A stretch of 11,027 bases of DNA from Verrucomicrobiota bacterium (lineage in GTDB: Bacteria > Verrucomicrobiota > Verrucomicrobiia > Opitutales > Opitutaceae), in assembly GCA_023386835.1 (NCBI GenBank), contig JAEWIY010000121.1, forward strand, positions 1 through 11,027, in the 5' to 3' direction. Under the pieces are notes generated by a model. That model was not told where the DNA came from. It saw only the letters and a list, made by a program, of their open reading frames with translations, and ran no database searches. The translations under genes were made by a program, and so were the position numbers. Position 1 is the stretch's first letter. Every line of letters starts with the position of its first letter. Shown here piece by piece: positions 6,130 through 11,027 of the stretch.

Positions 6130-6531
6130 ATGCTGCGTTCCCGTACTTCGGTGACCGTCCGCTACGCGGAGACTGACATGATGGGCATCGTTTATCACGG
6201 TGCCTACCTGCCGTGGTTTGAGATCGGGCGAACGACGCTCTTGCGAGAGTATGGCGTGCGGTACCGCGAACTGGAAGCCGAGGGCTACCGTCTGCCCGTG
6301 CTCGAGCTCGGCGTGAAGTACCTGCGGCCGGCGTTGTACGATGACGTCGTGGACATCCACACCGTGCTGCCGGAAAAACCCACCATCCGGATCCGCCTCG
6401 AGTACGAATTGAAGCGCGGGGACGAGCTGCTCGCGACGGGCTGGACCCTGCACGCGTTCATCGACCAGGCCGGGCGGCCCGTTCGTCCGCCGCCCCGGTT
6501 CGCCGCGGCGATGAACGCCGCCTTCGTCTAG
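6130..6531 (+). CDS. YbgC/4HBT-type hot-dog acyl thioesterase
   Basis: This 133-residue single-domain hot-dog protein would hydrolyse acyl-CoA or acyl-ACP thioesters. The N-terminal signature VRYAETDMMGIVYHGAY (residues 10-26) matches the 4-hydroxybenzoyl-CoA thioesterase/YbgC group. Asp16 takes the place of the catalytic aspartate and Tyr22-His23 follow in the usual order. The rest (WFEIGRTTLLRE, then LGVKYLRPALYDDVV) is standard for the fold and the length is normal. It lies 47 bp after the GT4 gene, same strand, probably co-transcribed. Thioesterases of this kind occur in housekeeping Tol-Pal clusters and in aryl-polyene clusters; no tol or pal gene is visible here, so a role with the neighbouring acyl-chain genes is more likely. 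I start at ATG 6130; the frame is open far upstream but overlaps GT4 as an alternate-frame shadow. Its stop overlaps that of convergent queG. Confidence 0.85.
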   Translation: MLRSRTSVTVRYAETDMMGIVYHGAYLPWFEIGRTTLLREYGVRYRELEAEGYRLPVLELGVKYLRPALYDDVVDIHTVLPEKPTIRIRLEYELKRGDELLATGWTLHAFIDQAGRPVRPPPRFAAAMNAAFV

Positions 6532-7706
6532 ACGTTCGTCGGCGCCGCCGGCGCGGTCACGTCGACCGGCTCGACCGGTGCCGCGTATTCCTCAAGGACG
6601 AGCGGATCGGTTTCGGCCGCGCGGGCTTCGACCAGCCGTTCGCCCGCGCCGAGGCGCCGCACCGCCCAGACCGCGTGCGCGCGGACCAGCGGCTCAGGGC
6701 TCCGGGCGAGATCGGTCAGGACATCGAGACAATCCACCGCGCCAGTATTTGCAGCGACAATACACCCGTTGCGCAGCAGGCCGCGCAGCTTCGTGCGTTT
6801 GATCGCGGTCCCGCGAAACACCTCGGCGAAGCGCTCCGGTGTCAGTTCCAGGATCTCGCGCAATGTCAGCCGGGCCAGCGCCGGTCGCGCCGCGAGCAAG
6901 GCGGAGCGGGCCTGCTGTGCGAAACGATTCCACGGACAAACCTCCAGGCACGTATCACAACCATAGATACGCGCGCCAAACGCCGGCCGCAGCTCACGCG
7001 GAATCACGCCCTTGTTCTCGATGGTGTGATAGGAAATGCAGCGCCGCGCATCCAGAACGCCGGGCCGCGGCAGCGCCGCGGTGGGACACGCCTCCAAACA
7101 GCGTGTGCACTTTCCGCAGAGCTGACCGATCCCAGGGGATTCCGCCCGCAACCGGCCCGCGCTGAGCGGCGGATCCGGCGGCAGTTCAAGCCGCACGAGG
7201 ATGACGGCCAGAAACAGCCAGTTGCCGAAATCGCGCGAGATCAGCATCGCGTTCTTGCCGATGAAACCGGTGCCCGAACGTGCCGCCCAACCGCGCTCCA
7301 GCACCGGGCCGGTATCCACGTAGTAACGATACTCGTCCGAATGCAGGCCGCCAAGTTCCTCGAGGACCCGACCCGCGGCCTGAAGCCCCGGTTTGATCGT
7401 GTCGTGATAATCCGTGTGGACCGCGTACCGCGCCCACCGGGGACTGCCCGCCGCTGGCGCGGCGGGCTCCGCGCCGCCGTAGTTTACCCCGAGCACAATC
7501 AGCGACTGCGCGCCGGGCAGGATTTCCCGGGGATCGGCGCGCTTTTCGACATTGCGCGCCATCCAGGCCAGATCGGCATGGAAGCCCTCCTGCAACCAGC
7601 GTTGGAGCGTCGCGCTGTCCTCCGCCGGCCCCGCCTTCGCAAACCGCACCACGTCGAAACCGAGCGCGTGCAGCCGCCCGCGCAGCGTTTCCGCGTCAAC
7701 CGGCAT
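6528..7706 (-). CDS. queG: Epoxyqueuosine reductase QueG
   Basis: QueG is a cytoplasmic cobalamin- and iron-sulfur-dependent enzyme that reduces epoxyqueuosine to queuosine in the wobble position of GUN-decoding tRNAs. The 392-residue protein has the N-terminal DUF1730-type domain, with VDTGPVLERGWAARSGTGFIG (split here as residues 130-139 and 140-150) holding Asp131, the likely catalytic acid. A double [4Fe-4S] ferredoxin-like module follows: Cys197, Cys200, Cys203 and Cys207 in CGKCTRCLEACP, then Cys250, Cys253 and Cys257 in CDTCLEVCPWN, with Cys223 (RRCISYHTIE) between. The C-terminal part (about 310-375) is helical and HEAT-like, with ANTGAVDCLDVLTDLA and HAVWAVRRLG, as in full-length QueG. 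The frame opens at 7775, but the first 23 codons overlap aroK, so I use ATG 7706. That start overlaps the aroK stop by 11 nt, implying co-transcription and coupling. Identification is firm. Confidence 0.95.
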   Translation of the reverse strand: MPVDAETLRGRLHALGFDVVRFAKAGPAEDSATLQRWLQEGFHADLAWMARNVEKRADPREILPGAQSLIVLGVNYGGAEPAAPAAGSPRWARYAVHTDYHDTIKPGLQAAGRVLEELGGLHSDEYRYYVDTGPVLERGWAARSGTGFIGKNAMLISRDFGNWLFLAVILVRLELPPDPPLSAGRLRAESPGIGQLCGKCTRCLEACPTAALPRPGVLDARRCISYHTIENKGVIPRELRPAFGARIYGCDTCLEVCPWNRFAQQARSALLAARPALARLTLREILELTPERFAEVFRGTAIKRTKLRGLLRNGCIVAANTGAVDCLDVLTDLARSPEPLVRAHAVWAVRRLGAGERLVEARAAETDPLVLEEYAAPVEPVDVTAPAAPTNV

Positions 7707-8268
7707 GACTCGTTGGCCGCCGGCGCTCCCACTCCAGCGCCTCGCGGCGATAGGTGCGGAGGACGTGCGCCACAATGTCGTTCGCCGGACGCTGATCCGT
7801 CAGGATCACTGCACCGGCCCGCTTGTAGATCGGTTCGCGTTGTGCGTAGAGCGTTCGCAGCCGCTCCATCGGGTCCTCCACGTTCAGCAGAGGGCGATTC
7901 CGGTTCGCCGCGGTCCGCTTGAGAATGGTTTCGAGCGACGCATGCAGGCAGATGACGACGCCACGCTCCTGCAGCGCGATGAGCATGCCCGGTTGCACGA
8001 CCAAGCCGCCGCCGCACGCCACGACGCAGCGGCTCGAGGGATGCCCGTGGTCGACAAACTGCCGCTCCATCTCACGAAACGCAGGCTCACCCGCGGTCGC
8101 GAAGATTTCCGGAATCGTCCGCCCCTGTTGCCGCTCGATCTCGTGATCGCTGTCGAGCAGCTGGAAATTCAGTCGCTGGGCGACCGCGCGACCAATCGTC
8201 GTCTTGCCGGTGCCCATGAAACCGACGAGGTAAAGGTTCGCGGTGGGATGAGCGGTATGCGCACTCAT
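7696..8268 (-). CDS. aroK: Shikimate kinase
   Basis: Shikimate kinase phosphorylates shikimate at the 3-hydroxyl with ATP, the fifth step of aromatic amino acid and chorismate synthesis, in the cytoplasm. The 190-residue protein has the P-loop GFMGTGKTT (residues 16-24), the DSDHEIE shikimate/magnesium site (39-45), FREMERQF, the glycine-rich CGGG strand and the LID arginine segment NRNRPLL. Length and order match the AroK/AroL family, with a short charged C-terminal tail. The ATG at 8268 is supported by the clearest ribosome binding site in the window, GGAGG at 8282-8278, nine bases upstream. It is the first recognised gene of a two-gene unit with queG. A small upstream frame ends in an ATGA overlap with this start but looks unlikely to encode a real protein. 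Confidence 0.95.
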   Translation of the reverse strand: MSAHTAHPTANLYLVGFMGTGKTTIGRAVAQRLNFQLLDSDHEIERQQGRTIPEIFATAGEPAFREMERQFVDHGHPSSRCVVACGGGLVVQPGMLIALQERGVVICLHASLETILKRTAANRNRPLLNVEDPMERLRTLYAQREPIYKRAGAVILTDQRPANDIVAHVLRTYRREALEWERRRPTSHAG

Positions 8269-8277
8269 TCCGACGAT

Positions 8278-8282
8278 CCTCC
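8278..8282 (-). promoter_or_regulatory. Strong Shine-Dalgarno site of aroK
   Basis: GGAGG on the minus strand lies nine bases before the aroK ATG at 8268 and decides that start. It stands out because nearly every other start in this window lacks a recognisable purine-rich site at usual spacing. Confidence 0.7.
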
Positions 8283-8312
8283 ACCGTCCGCCACGCCCGC
8301 TGCGACCCTCGC

Positions 8313-8337
8313 TCGGGCCGCCGTTTGATCGGCCCGA
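8313..8337. promoter_or_regulatory. 8-bp inverted repeat in the aroK/aldolase divergent region
   Basis: TCGGGCCG (8313-8320) and CGGCCCGA (8330-8337) form perfect arms around CCGTTTGAT. It sits 45 to 69 bp before the aroK ATG. It could be a transcription-factor operator or a leader hairpin. No T-run follows on either strand, which argues against a terminator. Confidence 0.3.
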
Positions 8338-8477
8338 CGGACAAACGGGGAGACGTGGGAGCGCGCAGGAGACATGGCTACATCTGCGAGCAAACAGGCG
8401 GGACGCGGCGAGGGCAATTCCATCGTCCCGGTGAAAAAGCCTTGGGGCGCGGCGTCGGACCTGCTCACTGCTGCTCC

Positions 8478-9548
8478 ATGGGCGTCACTCCGTTGCCAGC
8501 CAACCACCACTTTGCCAGCGACAACACCTCCGGCATCTGCCCTGAGGCATGGGCGGCTCTCGCTCGGGCAAACGAAGGGCGGCTCCCCTCCTACGGCACC
8601 GATTCGTGGACCGCGCGCGCCTGTGACCTCATTCGCGGCGTCTTCGAGAAGCCGGACGCCGAGATCTTTTTTGTCTTCAACGGCACCGCCGCCAACTCAC
8701 TCGCCCTGGCCTCGCTCTGCCAGAGCTATCACAGCGTCATCTGCCACGACTACGCCCACGTGGAAACCGACGAATGCGGCGCGCCGGAGTTCTTCTCCAA
8801 CGGGACCAAGCTGCTGGTCGGCACCGGCCCCAACGGAAAACTCACGCCCGACGCCGTCGAACGCCTGATCCTCAAGCGCACCGACATCCATTATCCGAAG
8901 CCGCGCGTGCTCTCCCTCACGCAGTCCACCGAGTGGGGCACGCTCTACCGCCCGGAGGAAATCCAGGCCCTGACCGCGATGGCCAAACGCCACGGACTCG
9001 CCGTGCACATGGACGGCTCGCGATTCGCCAACGCCGCCGCGGCGCTGCAGAACCGCTGCCGTCCGGCGGATCTGACGTGGCGCGCCGGCGTCGACGTCCT
9101 GTGTTTTGGCGGGACGAAAAACGGCATGGCGATCACGGAGGCCGTCGTCTTCTTCAACCGCGAGTTGGCGCGGGAGTTCGACTACCGCTGCAAACAGGCC
9201 GGGCAACTCGCGTCCAAGATGCGTTTCCTCAGTGCGCAATGGGTGGGCATGCTCGAGGACGGCGCCTGGCTCCGCCACGCGGCGCACGCCAACGCGATGA
9301 CGCGCCGGTTGGCGGACGAACTGCTTCAAATCCCCGGATTGAGCCTGATCGCCGAACCCGAAGTGAACGCCTTGTTTGTCGAGTTGCCCGCGCCCGTGGC
9401 CACGGCCATGCAGGCGCGCGGCTGGCGTTTCTACAACTTCATCGGCGCACAGGGCTATCGCCTGATGTGTTCCTGGGACACGCGTGAGTCGGACCTGCAG
9501 GCCTTCCGCTCCGACCTCAAAGCGGAACTCGCCGTCGCCCACGTTTGA
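8478..9548 (+). CDS. ltaE: Low-specificity L-threonine aldolase (PLP, fold type I)
   Basis: This 356-residue enzyme would cleave L-threonine and allo-threonine to glycine and acetaldehyde, using pyridoxal phosphate in the cytoplasm. The N terminus FASDNTSGICPEAW (residues 12-25) and PSYGTD (37-42) are typical of bacterial low-specificity aldolases. His94 (DYAHVETDECGAPE) stacks on the cofactor ring in relatives, Asp179 in HMDGSRFANA contacts the pyridine nitrogen, and Lys214 in FGGTKNGM should form the Schiff base. Length is close to the family norm. The frame extends to 8325 but the extra residues lack family character, so I choose ATG 8478; no Shine-Dalgarno site precedes it. The stop overlaps the transglutaminase-like start by one base (TGATG). 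A related beta-eliminating lyase activity is possible, but the PLP-lysine context favours the aldolase. The gene symbol is by family resemblance. Confidence 0.9.
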   Translation: MGVTPLPANHHFASDNTSGICPEAWAALARANEGRLPSYGTDSWTARACDLIRGVFEKPDAEIFFVFNGTAANSLALASLCQSYHSVICHDYAHVETDECGAPEFFSNGTKLLVGTGPNGKLTPDAVERLILKRTDIHYPKPRVLSLTQSTEWGTLYRPEEIQALTAMAKRHGLAVHMDGSRFANAAAALQNRCRPADLTWRAGVDVLCFGGTKNGMAITEAVVFFNRELAREFDYRCKQAGQLASKMRFLSAQWVGMLEDGAWLRHAAHANAMTRRLADELLQIPGLSLIAEPEVNALFVELPAPVATAMQARGWRFYNFIGAQGYRLMCSWDTRESDLQAFRSDLKAELAVAHV

Positions 9549-10411
9549 TGCACTTCCGGATCCGGCATCACACCCGGTACACGTATTCGCAGCCGGTTGC
9601 GCTGCTCCCGCACCTGCTGTACATCCGTCCGCGCGAGACGTCGCGCCAACGTTTGCTCGATTACTCCTGCAGCGTGGCCCCCGAAGGTCGTCTGGGGCCG
9701 GTGCTCGACGAGCACGACAACGAGATGATCTGGGCCCATTTTGGCACGGAGCCCACGCCGTCTCTGGAAATCGAAATGGTGGCCCGCGTGGAGACGCTGC
9801 AGCCGAACCCGTTCGACTTTGTCCTGCGCTCGCACGCCGTCAGCTTTCCGTTCCATTACGAGCCGGTGTTTGCGTTTGCGCTCGGCCCGTATCTTGCGGC
9901 ACCGCCGTATGGGGTACAGCGCGCACTGCTGCGCTGGCTGGAACTGCACCTGCCCGGCCAACCGGCCGATACCGTGCCCTTCATCACCGCGATCAACACC
10001 GTGATCTTCCAGTCTTTGCGTTACCAGCGGCGCGAGGAGGAAGGCATCCAGTCGGCGCTCGAGACGATCGACCACGGCAGCGGCGCGTGCCGCGACTACG
10101 CGCTGCTGTTGATCGAGCTGTGCCGGACGCTCGGCATCGCGGCGCGTTTTGTCAGCGGCTACTTGTATGCACCCGCCGGTGACAACCAGCGCACGGAAGG
10201 CGCCATGCACGCCTGGGTGGAGGTGTACCTGCCCGGCGCGGGCTGGAAGGCGCTCGATCCGACGCACGGGATCTGGTGCGACGATCGTTTCATCCCGGTG
10301 GCCCACGCCGCGCAGGCGGACACGGTGAACCCGATTCAAGGCGCCTTCTCCAGCAGCGGATCGGTCTCGGCCAACCTCACCACCACCGTGGACGTGGAAC
10401 GGCTGGACTGA
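9548..10411 (+). CDS. Transglutaminase-like cysteine protease-fold protein
   Basis: This 287-residue protein belongs to the bacterial transglutaminase-like superfamily, whose members act as peptidases, amidases or transglutaminases; most are uncharacterised. Residues 1-90 form the N-terminal domain seen in this group (FRIRHHTRYTYSQPVALLPH). The papain-like core follows with the Cys181-His221-Asp237 triad: GACRDYALLLIELCRTLGI, MHAWVEVYLPG and WKALDPTHG. No signal peptide is visible, so it is predicted cytoplasmic. The frame opens one codon earlier at a TTG, but ATG 9548 gives TGATG with the aldolase stop and is preferred. That arrangement suggests reinitiation coupling, although the functional link with threonine cleavage is unclear. 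In other bacteria such proteins often neighbour an alpha-E domain protein and a circularly permuted ATP-grasp protein; neither is here. The C-terminal 20 residues are Ser/Thr-rich. Confidence 0.88.
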   Translation: MHFRIRHHTRYTYSQPVALLPHLLYIRPRETSRQRLLDYSCSVAPEGRLGPVLDEHDNEMIWAHFGTEPTPSLEIEMVARVETLQPNPFDFVLRSHAVSFPFHYEPVFAFALGPYLAAPPYGVQRALLRWLELHLPGQPADTVPFITAINTVIFQSLRYQRREEEGIQSALETIDHGSGACRDYALLLIELCRTLGIAARFVSGYLYAPAGDNQRTEGAMHAWVEVYLPGAGWKALDPTHGIWCDDRFIPVAHAAQADTVNPIQGAFSSSGSVSANLTTTVDVERLD

Positions 10412-10428
10412 GCAGACCCGCCGTGCAT

Positions 10429-10447
10429 GTCACCACGTTCTGGTGAC
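10429..10447. terminator. 7-bp hairpin between convergent genes
   Basis: GTCACCA (10429-10435) and TGGTGAC (10441-10447) form a perfect stem around CGTTC, 17 bp past the transglutaminase stop. No T-run follows it on the plus strand, so it is at best a weak terminator or a 3'-end stabilising hairpin for the aldolase-transglutaminase mRNA. On the minus strand it follows the FKBP terminator and could act as a backup. Confidence 0.4.
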
Positions 10448-10480
10448 AAAGAAGAACGCCCTTCGGCGAACCGAAGGGCG
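10448..10480 (-). terminator. Intrinsic terminator of the FKBP gene (UUCG loop)
   Basis: On the minus strand a perfect 10-bp stem, CGCCCTTCGG (10480-10471) with CCGAAGGGCG (10466-10457), closes on a TTCG tetraloop. It is followed by the T-rich tract TTCTTCTTTG (10456-10447). It begins 29 bp past the FKBP stop. The stable loop, GC-rich stem and T-rich tail are classic rho-independent features. On the plus strand the same stem lacks a T-run, so it would terminate that direction poorly. Confidence 0.85.
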
Positions 10481-10509
10481 CTGGAAAACAGTCTCGACTC
10501 TTTCGAGGC

Positions 10510-11027
10510 TCAGGGCGTCGCCTGGGGCGCCGAGGCGGCCGTCGTCGGCTTCACCTCCAACAGCTCGACGTCGAAGATCAGCGTCGAACTCGGCGGGATG
10601 CCAGGCGCGCCGTCGTCGCCGTAGGCGAGCTGCGGCGGCACGTAGAGGCGGATCTTTCCGCCGGCGGCCAATTGCTGCAGACCCTCGCTCCAACCCGGGA
10701 TGACGCGACCGAGAACAAACTCGGCCGGATCGCCTTCCTCGGTGCTGTCAAACACCGTGCCGTCGATCAGCTTGCCGGTGTACGTCACGCGAACCGTGTC
10801 CTCGGCGGTCGGCTTGGCGCCGGTGCCCGCCTGGACGATTTCGTAGGCCAGACCCGTCGGCGTGGAGACCACGCCTTCCTTTTTGCGAATCTCGGAGAAG
10901 AACGCCTGCGACTGCGCCAGCCCCTGCTGCTGCAATTTCCGCATGAACGTGTTCTGCTTCTCGCTCATGAAGCGGTCCATCGCCGGACCAATCGCCTGCA
11001 GGTCGTAGGGAGCGTCCTGGTTCTTGG
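10510..11027 (-). CDS. FKBP-type peptidyl-prolyl cis-trans isomerase (5' end cut)
   Basis: The visible part (172 codons including stop) is the C-terminal portion of a Mip/FkpA-like folding enzyme that isomerises X-Pro bonds. It reads through the right edge without a stop, and the codons before Met at 10980 continue the same helical style (APYDLQAIGPA), so I treat the gene as partial. The first roughly 40 visible residues are charged and helical, like the FKBP_N dimerisation arm. The FKBP domain follows. Counting from Met 10980, the binding-pocket residues are Tyr67, Phe77-Asp78, Val93-Ile94, Trp97, Tyr120 and Phe136, the same set and order as in FKBP12. The end of the domain, GIPPSSTLIFDVELLEV, is followed by a short Ala/Pro/Thr tail. 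Family members are usually exported; the signal peptide, if any, lies outside the window. A strong terminator follows the gene. Confidence 0.93.
   Translation of the reverse strand, partial: KNQDAPYDLQAIGPAMDRFMSEKQNTFMRKLQQQGLAQSQAFFSEIRKKEGVVSTPTGLAYEIVQAGTGAKPTAEDTVRVTYTGKLIDGTVFDSTEEGDPAEFVLGRVIPGWSEGLQQLAAGGKIRLYVPPQLAYGDDGAPGIPPSSTLIFDVELLEVKPTTAASAPQATP

Larger units (their letters stand above)
8269..8477. promoter_or_regulatory. Divergent region between aroK and the threonine aldolase
   Basis: These 209 bp should hold promoters for the aroK-queG unit (minus) and the aldolase-transglutaminase unit (plus). I see no convincing -35/-10 pair. The region includes an 8-bp inverted repeat (8313-8337) and the aroK ribosome site. 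The aldolase frame is open upstream to 8325, but those 51 codons read as Arg/Gly-rich non-family sequence. Confidence 0.4.

Noticed and set aside
6675..7922. Plus-strand 415-codon frame opposite queG and aroK
   Set aside because: Both opposite genes are unmistakable by cysteine clusters and the P-loop; this frame has no domain and is rich in Arg and Ala.
8400..8477. Faint resemblance to a cobalamin-riboswitch core (GAGGGCAA, CGGTGAAAA, then CACTGC) before the threonine aldolase
   Set aside because: The spacing is wrong, key conserved bases differ and I cannot draw the expected helices; threonine aldolase is also not a usual target. A covariance-model search would settle it: a significant hit would reverse this.
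8374..8868. Plus-strand frame starting at ATG 8374 with AGGAGA just upstream
   Set aside because: The ribosome-site match is attractive, but most of the frame is an out-of-frame reading of the threonine aldolase and the unique first 35 codons show no recognisable protein character.
8697..9542. Minus-strand 281-codon frame opposite the threonine aldolase
   Set aside because: It is antisense to a gene with an intact PLP lysine motif and has Val/Gly/Arg-rich shadow composition with no motif.
9455..10339. Minus-strand 294-codon frame opposite the transglutaminase-like gene
   Set aside because: The plus-strand frame has the full Cys-His-Asp triad and two recognisable domains; this one has none.

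Overview
This GC-rich, densely coded window looks like ordinary bacterial chromosome with one accessory-looking lipid block. I see no mobile element, CRISPR array, tRNA or rRNA. The protein style (an ACP fused to a FabZ-like dehydratase, a GT28/MGDG-synthase-like enzyme, epoxyqueuosine reductase beside shikimate kinase) and the scarcity of Shine-Dalgarno sites suggest a Verrucomicrobiota member, perhaps Opitutaceae. That assignment is an impression from protein style and was not checked by any search.

Region A (121-4720, all minus strand) is a four-gene block. In order of transcription it holds an ACP/FabZ-type dehydratase fusion, a FabF/FabB-like ketosynthase, a classical SDR and an MGDG-synthase-like glycosyltransferase. 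The SDR and glycosyltransferase overlap by 11 nt. Together the genes carry the parts for acyl-chain elongation (carrier, condensation, a possible keto reduction, dehydration) followed by sugar transfer. The simplest reading is a dedicated secondary fatty-acid, polyene or glycolipid pathway separate from housekeeping fatty-acid synthesis. The left edge may cut it short.

Region B (4928-6531, plus strand) diverges from region A across about 207 bp. It holds a GT4 glycosyltransferase and a YbgC/4HBT-type hot-dog thioesterase. A second glycosyltransferase and an acyl thioesterase fit the same theme, so A and B may be one functional locus.

Region C (6528-8268, minus strand) is aroK (shikimate kinase) followed by queG (epoxyqueuosine reductase), again overlapping by 11 nt. 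The queG and thioesterase stop codons meet in a shared CTAG.

Region D (8478-10411, plus strand) is a low-specificity L-threonine aldolase whose stop overlaps the start of a transglutaminase-like protein (TGATG). Region E (10510 to the right edge, minus strand) is the C-terminal part of an FKBP-type peptidyl-prolyl isomerase, ending at a clear UUCG-loop terminator in the convergent gap. No stretch longer than about 210 bp lacks a gene; the gaps hold several short inverted repeats, listed individually.
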